Source of the DNA: Erythrophleum ivorense
Taxonomy: Eukaryota; Streptophyta; Magnoliopsida; Fabales; Fabaceae
Length of the DNA: 64,000 bases
Direction of reading: 5' to 3'
NCBI GenBank assembly: GCA_026724425.1
Contig: JAIUCV010000083.1
Location: forward strand, 3,782,001 to 3,846,000
Notes under the pieces: model-generated
What the model saw: the letters and a program-made list of their open reading frames with translations, nothing else
Database searches by the model: none
What the model was told of the DNA's origin: nothing
Shown: piece after piece, positions 12,378-22,606 of the stretch
How positions within the stretch are numbered: position 1 is the stretch's first letter
How the letters are laid out: each line of letters begins with the position of its first letter
Position numbers and translations under genes: made by a program

Positions 12378-12816
12378 TCTGGTATCAGAGCTTAGGCTCT
12401 TGCGTCAGGTGAATCTATCCCTTTGTTTTACTTTTCGTTTGTGCTCTTCGTCAACCAGAAAACTCAAAAAAAAAAAAATTTATTACATCTTGTTCCATTG
12501 TTCATTGCTTTGTTTAATTATATCACCAAAAATCAAAAAAAAAAAAGTTGTTGTTTCATTCTGCTAGTGCTCTTGTTCATTGCATCAACCATCTAGATCG
12601 GTTTGCATTTGCTCATTGGAATCAATTGATTGCTGCATTCGTTGAACCATTGTTGCTGCACAACCCTTGATTGCTTTTGTTTTGCTTATTCATTCATACA
12701 TACACTAAAAGAAAAGAAAAGAAATCGTTCCTGTTATTTGCATTTATTTTCAATTATTTTATTTCATACCACACCCATTGCACTTGATCTGTTAGGTTTG
12801 TTGTTAGACAGGAGTC
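12378..12816 (+). other. Untranslated leader of outer element
   Basis: This 439-bp stretch lies between LTR and gag-pol. It holds the primer-binding site, A-runs of 13 (near 12467) and 12 (near 12535), and T-rich sequence. The second A-run is one base longer than in the inner element. An in-frame TAG at 12805-12807 separates the leader from the gag start. I see no convincing gene; a packaging signal would be expected here but cannot be recognised by eye. Confidence 0.8.
12380..12391 (+). other. Primer-binding site of outer element (tRNA-iMet type)
   Basis: TGGTATCAGAGC lies two bases after the LTR end. This sequence is complementary to the 3' end of plant initiator methionine tRNA, the usual primer for minus-strand synthesis in plant LTR retrotransposons. 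Confidence 0.92.
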
Positions 12817-15800
12817 ATGGGAGCCAATGGAGAAGCGGATATGGCTCAGATTCTTGGAGCTATCCAAGCCCTTGGAGCACGCATTGAGCGTCTGGAGCAA
12901 CCTCCACCAGCAGCGGCGGCAAGACAGCGACCCATACGTGCTGTCAATGGCCAACCAGGCCATGCTGGAGATGAAACCGATGAGGATATGCCCCCACTTG
13001 AAGATGATCCACCACCGGCGCCTAACCTAAACCAAAGGAGGCAGAGACATCAAGATGATGGCCGAGACAGAGAGAGAAACAGAGGAAATGACCAAGAAGA
13101 AGATGAGAGGTTTGGGAGCAGAGACATCAAGCTCACGGCTCCAACCTTTGCTGGAAAGGTGAACCCCGACGCCTACCTTGATTGGGAGAGGCGTATGGAG
13201 TACATCTTTGAGTACTATAAGTATTCAGAGGCGAAGAAGGTTTCCCTTGCTGCTGCACAACTTACTGAAAGTGCACTAGCTTGGTGGGATAGAGATGTGT
13301 CCGAGAGGAGGAGGCATCGACATGCTCAAGTAAGCAGCTGGGAAGACATGAGGTTCGCTCTGAGGAAGAGATACGTCCCTACTTACTATCACAGAGACCT
13401 CCAGAAGAGATTCCGCAAGCTTACACAGGGTAACAAGTCTGTGGAGGACTACTTTGATGAGTTTGAGACTATAAAGAACCGGCTGGAGATTGAAGATAGG
13501 GAGGAAGATTTGATGGCCCAGTTCATTGATGGCCTTCAAGACAGAATAGCAAGGAAAGTTGAGAGGCAGAGCTATCATGACATGGAAGACTTACTCCACC
13601 TTGCTGTCCAAGCCGAGCAACACATCAAGAGGAAGACCACCTCGACCAACCGGAGCAAGACTACTTGGACTCCGCAACTCCCCAAGACTTTCGACAAGGA
13701 AAAGTCTATTGAGATAGATAACCGGTTCAAGAAGGCTCTACCTGAGGCGCCCAAGGGCAATCGGCCCGAGCCAAACAAGTTCCCTGACCAAAGATCTCGA
13801 GACATTACCTGCTTTAAATGTCAAGGGAAGGGTCACATCTCAAGGGACTGTCCAAACCGGAGGACAATGATCATCAATTCCAATGGTGATTATGAGTCTC
13901 AAGACGAAGAGGAGCCGAGACCAGAAGGATCAGATGAGGATATAGTAGATTATCCCGAGTCTGGAGAGCTATTGGTCACAATGAGAGCTCTGAGTTCATT
14001 CTTTGATCCCGAGACAATCCAAAGAGAAAACATCTTTCATTCAAGATGCAACATAAACTCTAAGGTATGTAGCTTGATCATAGATGGTGGTTCTTGTACT
14101 AATGTGGCTAGCAAGTATTTGGTTGACAAGTTAGGTCTCCCAAAGACAAAGCATCCACGCCCCTACCGCCTGAAGTGGCTTAACGATGAGACTGAGCTCA
14201 AGATAGCCGAACAAGTGACGGTGACATTCAATGTGGGCAAGTATGCGGATCAAGTCAAATGCGATGTGGTCCCTATGCAAGCTGGACACCTCCTGCTTGG
14301 ACGACCATGGCAGTTTGACAAAGAGACACTCCACAATGGCCGCACAAACAACTACACCTTTATGCACAATGAGAAGAAGCACACTCTCACGCCTCTTACT
14401 CCTCAAGAAGTGCATGATATGCAACGAGCTATGTCCAAAAGCTCCCAGGTAAGTAAGACTAATCTTTATGTAACACCTCACTCTGTTTTAAAATCTCTTG
14501 AATTGAAAGAGCAGGTGCTACTAATGATCTTCAAGGAAGGTTTGTTCTCAGGTCAGGAACAACAAGACCTACCAGAAGCTGTTCTAGAACTCCTGGAAAG
14601 GTTTAAGGATACGTTTCCAGAGGAGATACCACCTGGACTACCCCCGGTCAGAGGCATTGAGAACCAGATCGATCTAGTGCCCGGCTCCCCATTGCCCAAC
14701 CGAGCTGCCTATAGAGTCAACCCAGAGGAAGCTAAAGAGTTGGAGAAGCAAGTCCAAGACCTGATGTCTAAGGGGTACATCCGGGAGAGCTTAAGCCCTT
14801 GTGCTGTCCCTGTTCTCTTAGTGCCCAAGAAGGACGGGTCCTGGAGGATGTGTGTTGACTGCCGTGCCATCAACAACATAACCATCAAATACCGACATCC
14901 TATTCCCAGACTTGATGATATGTTAGATGAACTTAATGGAGCTAATATTTTCTCTAAAATTGATTTAAGGAGCGGATATCATCAGGTGAGGATGAAGGAA
15001 GGAGATGAATGGAAGACGGCATTTAAGACCAAGAGAGGTCTATATGAGTGGCTGGTCATGCCATTTGGACTCACGAACGCCCCAAGTACATTCATGAGAC
15101 TCATGAACCATGTCTTAAGGGCATACATCTGTAAGTTTGTCGTAGTGTACTTTGATGATATACTCATTTACAGTACTTGCCTTTCTGATCACTTACACCA
15201 TCTTGAGCAAGTACTTGAAACCTTAAGGACCGAGAATCTGTATGCAAACCTAAAGAAGTGCATCTTTTGCACTGATCAAGTTGTGTTTTTAGGATTTGTT
15301 GTAAGTTCTCAGGGATTAAAGGTAGATGAGGAGAAGATCAAAGCCATACAAGACTGGCCGAGACCAACAACCATTGGACATGTGAGGAGCTTCCATGGTC
15401 TGGCTAGTTTCTATAGGAGATTTGTCAAGGACTTCAGCACCATTGCTGCGCCATTGACCTCGGTGATCAAGAAGAATGTGGCGTTCAAATGGGAGCAAGC
15501 TCAGGAAGACGCCTTCAACAAACTCAAAGACAGTTTAACACATGCGCCTGTTTTAGTGCTTCCTAACTTTGACAAAACCTTTGAGATTGAGTGTGATGCT
15601 TCAGGAACAGGTATAGGAGCTGTCTTGACTCAAGGAGGCAAACCAGTGGCCTATTTCAGTGAGAAGCTCAATGGAGCTTCACTAAACTATCCTACCTATG
15701 ATAAAGAGCTTTATGCTTTGGTAAGGTCTCTAGAAACATGGCAACATTACCTGTTATCCAAAGAGTTTGTTATTCATACAGATCATGAGACGCTTAAGCA

Positions 15801-15984
15801 CCTGAGAGGCCAAACTACGCTCAAGAAGAGGCATGCTAAATGGCTTGAGTTTGTAGAAACGTTTCCATACATTATCAAGTACAAGAAGGGCAAAGAAAAC
15901 ATTGTAGCTGACGCGCTGTCAAGGAGACTGATGCAGGCACAAGGGGCACTTGTTCTGCAAGGGAACGGGATGGTGAATCTCTAG
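12817..15984 (+). pseudogene. Outer gag-pol, 5' part (Gag, protease, RT, RNase H), truncated by nested insertion
   Basis: Open for 1,055 codons, of which 1-1037 belong to the element and the last 18 are read from the nested LTR. An in-frame TAG 12 bp upstream makes this ATG the first possible start. Domains: N-terminal helix (about 8-28); Gag core (about 105-270, with AWWDRD and DYFDEF); CCHC zinc knuckle C332, C335, H340, C345; aspartic protease with DGGS at 423-426 and HLLLG at 491-495; reverse transcriptase about 600-830 with YFDD at 778-781; RNase H with D927, E964 and D989. The protease has DGGS rather than the textbook DSG/DTG, which I believe is common in plant relatives. Integrase is cut off, so the product could make capsid and reverse-transcribe but not integrate. 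Confidence 0.93.
15924..15928. repeat. Left target-site duplication (GAGAC) of inner element
   Basis: GAGAC precedes 15929 and is repeated at 22602-22606. The uninterrupted sequence, with a single GAGAC, can be seen in the inner element's own pol gene (- strand, around 18123-18127), which confirms the insertion point. Confidence 0.97.
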
Positions 15985-16847
15985 CTGGCCGTACGGCTCT
16001 CTCTAGAGAAATCAGACGTAATGGGGATGAGATGACTTGATGAACGAGATGGGATCGGTTAACTGGCCGTACGGCTCTCTTTAACAGATCAATGGGTGGA
16101 CGTGGTGATGAGTAACCAGTGGATCGAAGGACGCCACACAAGGTATGATAGCCTTGTGATAAGTCAAGACTCAGCCTCTGAGAGAATCGCACTCAAAGAA
16201 GAAGAGGGTTTAGCCGGCGGCTAGGGTTCTTTGCTTCAAGCAAAAAGGGGTTTTCTTTATTAATTTCGTGAAAAATACATAGCTGAGAAGGAACCTTATA
16301 AATGGTTCGGCAGCTGGGTGGCTTCTTGGCCAAAAAGGAAATACAATAAATTTAAATAAGGAAAGTTCTCTCTTGCGTGCAAGCAAGGTAAATACGAAAA
16401 GTAAATAACTAAAACTTAAGGGAAAATCCTGCAAAACAAACAAGAAGCTCATTATTCATAACCATATTGAAACGCATACCTTAGGCTCACGGAGGAGCTT
16501 TAGAAATGATGAATAATGTCGTCTCCTTAATTCCTTGTAAGACCGGCAAGAAAGGTGTTGACGATATCTTGAGTTGCTCTTGAGCTCCTCGTTGCTCAAC
16601 CTTTGTATCTTCTTGGCCAGCCTCCTTGAGCTCGTTGCTCAACCGTGGAGTCTCTTGGGAGATCTCTGTTGTGAGTATTGTCTCCTTGAGTTCTTCGTGC
16701 TCCATGAGGGTGATCAAGCCTTCTATGGATTGGTTGAACTCTTCCCTTATGCTCTTGACGCCAGCTCGGGTTCTTGGGGATCTCCTCAAGACTGGTATCG
16801 TGACCGGTTCCTCAACATCGGTCTGATCTGGATCTATGTCCTCATCA
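15929..16847 (-). repeat. 3' LTR of inner element (919 bp)
   Basis: On the + strand it starts TGATGCAGGC and ends GTCCTCATCA. It appears identical to the 5' LTR at 21683-22601, including the inner-specific base at 16009. The gag-pol stop codon and the last ~119 codons lie within it. The palindromic GCCGTACGGC pair is at 15988-15997 and 16066-16075. Confidence 0.97.
16256..16261 (-). terminator. Putative poly(A) signal in inner 3' LTR
   Basis: AATAAA on the - strand, at the position equivalent to 12045 in the outer 5' LTR. In the 3' LTR this copy would direct 3' end formation of the genomic transcript. Confidence 0.55.
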
Positions 16848-19800
16848 TTCCCTCCCTCTTGAGAAGGTTCTGACCTCAGAACAGATTCATCTGCATGGAA
16901 AGGATAAAGATCAGTGACATTGAAAGTGGGAGAAATGTTTAACTCACCTGGCAGCTCAATCTTGTAGGCATTGTCATTGACTTTCTCCAGCACACGAAAT
17001 GGTCCGTCTCCTCTTGGAGAGAGCTTGGATTTCCTCTGGTTTGGAAATCTCTCCGGCCTCATGTGTAACCAGACCCACTCTCCTGGTTCAAATGTCATTT
17101 CCTTGCGGCCTTGATCAGCTCGTTGCTTATACTTCTCAGTCTTCTTCTCCAGATTGTCTTTGACTCGCTGGTGTAACTTCTTGATGAACTCGAATTTGGT
17201 TTCTCCATCTGCACTGAAAACAGCTTGGGGCAGGGGCGTAAGATCTAAAGGAGCTAAGGGATTAAACCCATAGACAACTTCAAAAGGAGATTGCTTAGTA
17301 GCTGAGTGTTTAGCATGATTATAAGCAAACTCAATGTAAGGTAAACATGATAGCCACTTTCTTAAATTCTTACCCACCGTTGCTCTCAATAGGGTTGAGA
17401 GTGTACGGTTTACTACCTCAGTTTGACCGTCTGTCTGGGGATGGCAAGTGGTGGAGAAAAGGAGTTTGGTTCCCAACTTCCTCCATAGAGTCTTCCAGAA
17501 ATGGCTGAGAAACTTATTGTCTCGGTCAGACACAATGGTTCTTGGGATTCCATGTAAGCGCACAACCTCCTTGAAGAACAGGTCAGCAGTTTGAGTTGCG
17601 TCATTAGTCTTGTTGCAAGGGATGAAGTGAGCCATCTTGGAGAACCTGTCCACGACTACAAAGATAGAGTCCTTGTGGTCGATCTGTGGCAATCCCAAAA
17701 CAAAATCCATAGATATATCTACCCAAGGTAGGTTAGGAATAGGTAAAGGCATGTATAAACCAAAAGGATGTGATCTAGACTTAGCCTTTAAACAAGTGAT
17801 GCATTTGGCGCAGAATCTCTCCACATCTCTCCTCAAGTGTGGCCAGAAGAAATGATCCATGAGGATGCTTAGAGTTTTGTCTCGGCCAAAGTGTCCCATG
17901 AGTCCACCTCCATGTGCCTCTGAGATTAGTAACTCTCTCATTGATCCTTGAGGAATACACAACCTCTTGTCCTTGAACAAGAAACCGTCTTGTTGATAGA
18001 AAGCTCCATAGGCTGCCTTGCTGGTTTCTTTGTATATCTCCTGAAAGTCTGGGTCATTCATGTATATATCTTTAATATGTTCAAAACCCATTACCTTTGC
18101 TTCCATGATTGAGATCAGGGCGTGTCTCCTTGACAGCGCGTCAGCTACAATGTTTTCTTTGCCCTTCTTGTACTTGATAATGTATGGAAACGTTTCTACA
18201 AACTCAAGCCATTTAGCATGCCTCTTCTTGAGCGTAGTTTGGCCTCTCAGGTGCTTAAGCGTCTCATGATCTGTATGAATAACAAACTCTTTGGATAACA
18301 GGTAATGTTGCCATGTTTCTAGAGACCTTACCAAAGCATAAAGCTCTTTATCATAGGTAGGATAGTTTAGTGAAGCTCCATTGAGCTTCTCACTGAAATA
18401 GGCCACTGGTTTGCCTCCTTGAGTCAAGACAGCTCCTATACCTGTTCCTGAAGCATCACACTCAATCTCAAAGGTTTTGTCAAAGTTAGGAAGCACTAAA
18501 ACAGGCGCATGTGTTAAACTGTCTTTGAGTTTGTTGAAGGCGTCTTCCTGAGCTTGCTCCCATTTGAACGCCACATTCTTCTTGATCACCGAGGTCAATG
18601 GCGCAGCAATGGTGCTGAAGTCCTTGACAAATCTCCTATAGAAACTAGCCAGACCATGGAAGCTCCTCACATGTCCAATGGTTGTTGGTCTCGGCCAGTC
18701 TTGTATGGCTTTGATCTTCTCCTCATCTACCTTTAATCCCTGAGAACTTACAACAAATCCTAAAAACACAACTTGATCAGTGCAAAAGATGCACTTCTTT
18801 AGGTTTGCATACAGATTCTCGGTCCTTAAGGTTTCAAGTACTTGCTCAAGATGGTGTAAGTGATCAGAAAGGCAAGTACTGTAAATGAGTATATCATCAA
18901 AGTACACTACGACAAACTTACAGATGTATGCCCTTAAGACATGGTTCATGAGTCTCATGAATGTACTTGGGGCGTTCGTGAGTCCAAATGGCATGACCAG
19001 CCACTCATATAGACCTCTCTTGGTCTTAAATGCCGTCTTCCATTCATCTCCTTCCTTCATCCTCACCTGATGATATCCGCTCCTTAAATCAATTTTAGAG
19101 AAAATATTAGCTCCATTAAGTTCATCTAACATATCATCAAGTCTGGGAATAGGATGTCGGTATTTGATGGTTATGTTGGTTATGTTGTTGATGGCACGGC
19201 AGTCAACACACATCCTCCAGGACCCGTCCTTCTTGGGCACTAAGAGAACAGGGACAGCACAAGGGCTTAAGCTCTCCCGGATGTACCCCTTAGACATCAG
19301 GTCTTGGACTTGCTTCTCCAACTCTTTAGCTTCCTCTGGGTTGACTCTATAGGCAGCTCGGTTGGGCAATGGGGAGCCGGGCACTAGATCGATCTGGTGC
19401 TCAATGCCTCTGACCGGGGGTAGTCCAGGTGGTATCTCCTCTGGAAACGTATCCTTAAACCTTTCCAGGAGTTCTAGAACAGCTTCTGGTAGGTCTTGTT
19501 GTTCCTGACCTGAGAACAAACCTTCCTTGAAGATCATTAGTAGCACCTGCTCTTTCAATTCAAGAGATTTTAAAACAGAGTGAGGTGTTACATAAAGATT
19601 AGTCTTACTTACCTGGGAGCTTTTGGACATAGCTCGTTGCATATCATGCACTTCTTGAGGAGTAAGAGGCGTGAGAGTGTGCTTCTTCTCATTGTGCATA
19701 AAGGTGTAGTTGTTTGTGCGGCCATTGTGGAGTGTCTCTTTGTCAAACTGCCATGGTCGTCCAAGCAGGAGGTGTCCAGCTTGCATAGGGACCACATCGC

Positions 19801-21244
19801 ATTTGACTTGATCCGCATACTTGCCCACATTGAATGTCACCGTCACTTGTTCGGCTATCTTGAGCTCAGTCTCATCGTTAAGCCACTTCAGGCGGTAGGG
19901 GCGTGGATGCTTTGTCTTTGGGAGACCTAACTTGTCAACCAAATACTTGCTAGCCACATTAGTACAAGAACCACCATCTATGATCAAGCTACATACCTTA
20001 GAGTTTATGTTGCATCTTGAATGAAAGATGTTTTCTCTTTGGATTGTCTCGGGATCAAAGAATGAACTCAGAGCTCTCATTGTGACCAATAGCTCTCCAG
20101 ACTCGGGATAATCTACTATATCCTCATCTGATCCTTCTGGTCTCGGCTCCTCTTCGTCTTGAGACTCATAATCACCATTGGAATTGATGATCATTGTCCT
20201 CCGGTTTGGACAGTCCCTTGAGATGTGACCCTTCCCTTGACATTTAAAGCAGGTAATGTCTCGAGATCTTTGGTCAGGGAACTTGTTTGGCTCGGGCCGA
20301 TTGCCCTTGGGCGCCTCAGGTAGAGCCTTCTTGAACCGGTTATCTATCTCAATAGACTTTTCCTTGTCGAAAGTCTTGGGGAGTTGCGGAGTCCAAGTAG
20401 TCTTGCTCCGGTTGGTCGAGGTGGTCTTCCTCTTGATGTGTTGCTCGGCTTGGACAGCAAGGTGGAGTAAGTCTTCCATGTCATGATAGCTCTGCCTCTC
20501 AACTTTCCTTGCTATTCTGTCTTGAAGGCCATCAATGAACTGGGCCATCAAATCTTCCTCCCTATCTTCAATCTCCAGCCGGTTCTTTATAGTCTCAAAC
20601 TCATCAAAGTAGTCCTCCACAGACTTGTTACCCTGTGTAAGCTTGCGGAATCTCTTCTGGAGGTCTCTGTGATAGTAAGTAGGGACGTATCTCTTCCTCA
20701 GAGCGAACCTCATGTCTTCCCAGCTGCTTACTTGAGCATGTCGATGCCTCCTCCTCTCGGACACATCTCTATCCCACCAAGCTAGTGCACTTTCAGTAAG
20801 TTGTGCAGCAGCAAGGGAAACCTTCTTCGCCTCTGAATACTTATAGTACTCAAAGATGTACTCCATACGCCTCTCCCAATCAAGGTAGGCGTCGGGGTTC
20901 ACCTTTCCAGCAAAGGTTGGAGCCGTGAGCTTGATGTCTCTGCTCCCAAACCTCTCATCTTCTTCTTGGTCATTTCCTCTGTTTCTCTCTCTGTCTCGGC
21001 CATCATCTTGATGTCTCTGCCTCCTTTGGTTTAGGTTAGGCGCCGGTGGTGGATCATCTTCAAGTGGGGGCATATCCTCATCGGTTTCATCTCCAGCATG
21101 GCCTGGTTGGCCATTGACAGCACGTATGGGTCGCTGTCTTGCCGCCGCTGCTGGTGGAGGTTGCTCCAGACGCTCAATGCGTGCTCCAAGGGCTTGGATA
21201 GCTCCAAGAATCTGAGCCATATCCGCTTCTCCATTGGCTCCCAT
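16487..21244 (-). CDS. Intact gag-pol polyprotein of inner element (1,585 aa)
   Basis: One frame encodes every retrotransposon function, to be cut by its own protease. Domains: Gag core about 105-270; CCHC knuckle C332, C335, H340, C345; protease DGGS 423-426; reverse transcriptase with YFDD 781-784; RNase H D930, E967, D992; integrase zinc ligands H1111, H1118, C1148, C1151; catalytic D1180, D1240, E1276 with the 35-residue D-E spacing; a GPY/F-type module (RGDGPFRVLE, 1411-1420); and a charged C-terminal tail. From residue 1466 the tail is encoded in the 3' LTR. I see no canonical chromodomain; whether the tail (about 1467-1585) holds a CRM-type targeting motif is open. A three-residue insertion (repeated NIT) near 688-692 interrupts the conserved RT stretch after the CRAINN motif. 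An in-frame TAG four codons upstream supports the start. Confidence 0.96.
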   Translation of the reverse strand: MGANGEADMAQILGAIQALGARIERLEQPPPAAAARQRPIRAVNGQPGHAGDETDEDMPPLEDDPPPAPNLNQRRQRHQDDGRDRERNRGNDQEEDERFGSRDIKLTAPTFAGKVNPDAYLDWERRMEYIFEYYKYSEAKKVSLAAAQLTESALAWWDRDVSERRRHRHAQVSSWEDMRFALRKRYVPTYYHRDLQKRFRKLTQGNKSVEDYFDEFETIKNRLEIEDREEDLMAQFIDGLQDRIARKVERQSYHDMEDLLHLAVQAEQHIKRKTTSTNRSKTTWTPQLPKTFDKEKSIEIDNRFKKALPEAPKGNRPEPNKFPDQRSRDITCFKCQGKGHISRDCPNRRTMIINSNGDYESQDEEEPRPEGSDEDIVDYPESGELLVTMRALSSFFDPETIQRENIFHSRCNINSKVCSLIIDGGSCTNVASKYLVDKLGLPKTKHPRPYRLKWLNDETELKIAEQVTVTFNVGKYADQVKCDVVPMQAGHLLLGRPWQFDKETLHNGRTNNYTFMHNEKKHTLTPLTPQEVHDMQRAMSKSSQVSKTNLYVTPHSVLKSLELKEQVLLMIFKEGLFSGQEQQDLPEAVLELLERFKDTFPEEIPPGLPPVRGIEHQIDLVPGSPLPNRAAYRVNPEEAKELEKQVQDLMSKGYIRESLSPCAVPVLLVPKKDGSWRMCVDCRAINNITNITIKYRHPIPRLDDMLDELNGANIFSKIDLRSGYHQVRMKEGDEWKTAFKTKRGLYEWLVMPFGLTNAPSTFMRLMNHVLRAYICKFVVVYFDDILIYSTCLSDHLHHLEQVLETLRTENLYANLKKCIFCTDQVVFLGFVVSSQGLKVDEEKIKAIQDWPRPTTIGHVRSFHGLASFYRRFVKDFSTIAAPLTSVIKKNVAFKWEQAQEDAFNKLKDSLTHAPVLVLPNFDKTFEIECDASGTGIGAVLTQGGKPVAYFSEKLNGASLNYPTYDKELYALVRSLETWQHYLLSKEFVIHTDHETLKHLRGQTTLKKRHAKWLEFVETFPYIIKYKKGKENIVADALSRRHALISIMEAKVMGFEHIKDIYMNDPDFQEIYKETSKAAYGAFYQQDGFLFKDKRLCIPQGSMRELLISEAHGGGLMGHFGRDKTLSILMDHFFWPHLRRDVERFCAKCITCLKAKSRSHPFGLYMPLPIPNLPWVDISMDFVLGLPQIDHKDSIFVVVDRFSKMAHFIPCNKTNDATQTADLFFKEVVRLHGIPRTIVSDRDNKFLSHFWKTLWRKLGTKLLFSTTCHPQTDGQTEVVNRTLSTLLRATVGKNLRKWLSCLPYIEFAYNHAKHSATKQSPFEVVYGFNPLAPLDLTPLPQAVFSADGETKFEFIKKLHQRVKDNLEKKTEKYKQRADQGRKEMTFEPGEWVWLHMRPERFPNQRKSKLSPRGDGPFRVLEKVNDNAYKIELPGELNISPTFNVTDLYPFHADESVLRSEPSQEGGNDEDIDPDQTDVEEPVTIPVLRRSPRTRAGVKSIREEFNQSIEGLITLMEHEELKETILTTEISQETPRLSNELKEAGQEDTKVEQRGAQEQLKISSTPFLPVLQGIKETTLFIISKAPP
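16848..16860 (-). other. Polypurine tract of inner element
   Basis: AAGAGGGAGGGAA (- strand) lies immediately upstream of the 3' LTR and would prime plus-strand synthesis. It is also coding, reading about residues 1462-1466 (QEGGN), so its sequence is constrained twice. Confidence 0.88.
19169..19186 (-). repeat. 9-bp tandem duplication in inner RT
   Basis: AACATAACC (- strand) occurs twice in a row; the outer element has it once (14875-14883). It adds three in-frame residues to reverse transcriptase. Confidence 0.93.
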
Positions 21245-21682
21245 GACTCCTGTCTAACAACAAACCTAACAGATCAAGTGCAATGGGTGTGGTATGAAAT
21301 AAAATAATTGAAAATAAATGCAAATAACAGGAACGATTTCTTTTCTTTTCTTTTAGTGTATGTATGAATGAATAAGCAAAACAAAAGCAATCAAGGGTTG
21401 TGCAGCAACAATGGTTCAACGAATGCAGCAATCAATTGATTCCAATGAGCAAATGCAAACCGATCTAGATGGTTGATGCAATGAACAAGAGCACTAGCAG
21501 AATGAAACAACAACTTTTTTTTTTTGATTTTTGGTGATATAATTAAACAAAGCAATGAACAATGGAACAAGATGTAATAAATTTTTTTTTTTTTGAGTTT
21601 TCTGGTTGACGAAGAGCACAAACGAAAAGTAAAACAAAGGGATAGATTCACCTGACGCAAGAGCCTAAGCTCTGATACCAGA
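21245..21682 (-). other. Untranslated leader of inner element
   Basis: This 438-bp stretch lies between the gag-pol start and the 5' LTR and is nearly identical to the outer leader. The homopolymer runs are 13 and 11 bases, so the second is one shorter than in the outer copy. No gene is seen apart from the primer-binding site at its LTR end. Confidence 0.8.
21669..21680 (-). other. Primer-binding site of inner element (tRNA-iMet type)
   Basis: TGGTATCAGAGC on the - strand, two bases from the 5' LTR, as in the outer element. It is complementary to the 3' end of initiator tRNA-Met. Confidence 0.92.
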
Positions 21683-22009
21683 TGATGCAGGCACAAGGGG
21701 CACTTGTTCTGCAAGGGAACGGGATGGTGAATCTCTAGCTGGCCGTACGGCTCTCTCTAGAGAAATCAGACGTAATGGGGATGAGATGACTTGATGAACG
21801 AGATGGGATCGGTTAACTGGCCGTACGGCTCTCTTTAACAGATCAATGGGTGGACGTGGTGATGAGTAACCAGTGGATCGAAGGACGCCACACAAGGTAT
21901 GATAGCCTTGTGATAAGTCAAGACTCAGCCTCTGAGAGAATCGCACTCAAAGAAGAAGAGGGTTTAGCCGGCGGCTAGGGTTCTTTGCTTCAAGCAAAAA
22001 GGGGTTTTC

Positions 22010-22015
22010 TTTATT
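22010..22015 (-). terminator. Putative poly(A) signal in inner 5' LTR
   Basis: AATAAA on the - strand, close downstream of the TATA-like motif. As in other LTRs, it would have to be ignored when transcription starts in this LTR. Confidence 0.45.
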
Positions 22016-22048
22016 AATTTCGTGAAAAATACATAGCTGAGAAGGAAC

Positions 22049-22054
22049 CTTATA
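22049..22054 (-). promoter_or_regulatory. Putative TATA box of inner 5' LTR
   Basis: TATAAG on the - strand, identical in context to 12006-12011. It is the best candidate for the promoter driving the intact gag-pol. Confidence 0.5.
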
Positions 22055-22601
22055 AATGGTTCGGCAGCTGGGTGGCTTCTTGGCCAAAAAGGAAATACAA
22101 TAAATTTAAATAAGGAAAGTTCTCTCTTGCGTGCAAGCAAGGTAAATACGAAAAGTAAATAACTAAAACTTAAGGGAAAATCCTGCAAAACAAACAAGAA
22201 GCTCATTATTCATAACCATATTGAAACGCATACCTTAGGCTCACGGAGGAGCTTTAGAAATGATGAATAATGTCGTCTCCTTAATTCCTTGTAAGACCGG
22301 CAAGAAAGGTGTTGACGATATCTTGAGTTGCTCTTGAGCTCCTCGTTGCTCAACCTTTGTATCTTCTTGGCCAGCCTCCTTGAGCTCGTTGCTCAACCGT
22401 GGAGTCTCTTGGGAGATCTCTGTTGTGAGTATTGTCTCCTTGAGTTCTTCGTGCTCCATGAGGGTGATCAAGCCTTCTATGGATTGGTTGAACTCTTCCC
22501 TTATGCTCTTGACGCCAGCTCGGGTTCTTGGGGATCTCCTCAAGACTGGTATCGTGACCGGTTCCTCAACATCGGTCTGATCTGGATCTATGTCCTCATC
22601 A

Positions 22602-22606
22602 GAGAC
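22602..22606. repeat. Right target-site duplication (GAGAC) of inner element
   Basis: Second copy of GAGAC, directly after the inner LTR. It marks where the outer element's pol gene resumes. Confidence 0.97.

Larger units (their letters stand above)
15929..22601 (-). mobile_element. Inner full-length Ty3/gypsy (CRM-like) retrotransposon
   Basis: A 6,673-bp element inserted in reverse orientation in the outer pol gene just after the RNase H region. It has identical 919-bp LTRs (15929-16847 and 21683-22601), a primer-binding site, polypurine tract, and an unbroken gag-pol. Differences from the outer copy that I could find are few: a C/T in the LTR, an Asn/His in pol, a 9-bp duplication in RT, one base in an A-run, and the indel cluster of the outer copy. 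Identical LTRs imply a very recent insertion. All visible parts for autonomous transposition are present, with doubt only over the RT duplication. Confidence 0.97.
21683..22601 (-). repeat. 5' LTR of inner element (919 bp)
   Basis: It appears identical over its length to the inner 3' LTR and carries the inner-specific base at 21763. The palindromic pair GCCGTACGGC is at 21742-21751 and 21820-21829. As the 5' LTR it would contain the active promoter, reading leftward into gag-pol. Confidence 0.97.

Noticed and set aside
12378..12816. Small ORFs in the leader (for example 12630-12887)
   Set aside because: T-rich, low-complexity translations with no domain; one changes length with a single A-run base between the two copies.
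15929..15984. The last 18 codons of the outer gag-pol frame as a real C-terminus
   Set aside because: They are antisense sequence of the inner LTR, read by chance to the first stop.
16487..16850. Classical chromodomain at the end of integrase
   Set aside because: The tail lacks the aromatic pattern I would expect for a canonical chromodomain; only a profile search could show a diverged CR-type motif.
15929..22601. Inner element as an inverted duplication or assembly artefact
   Set aside because: It has its own GAGAC duplication, its own LTR marker base and private differences (RT duplication, Asn/His, A-run length), so it is an independent insertion.
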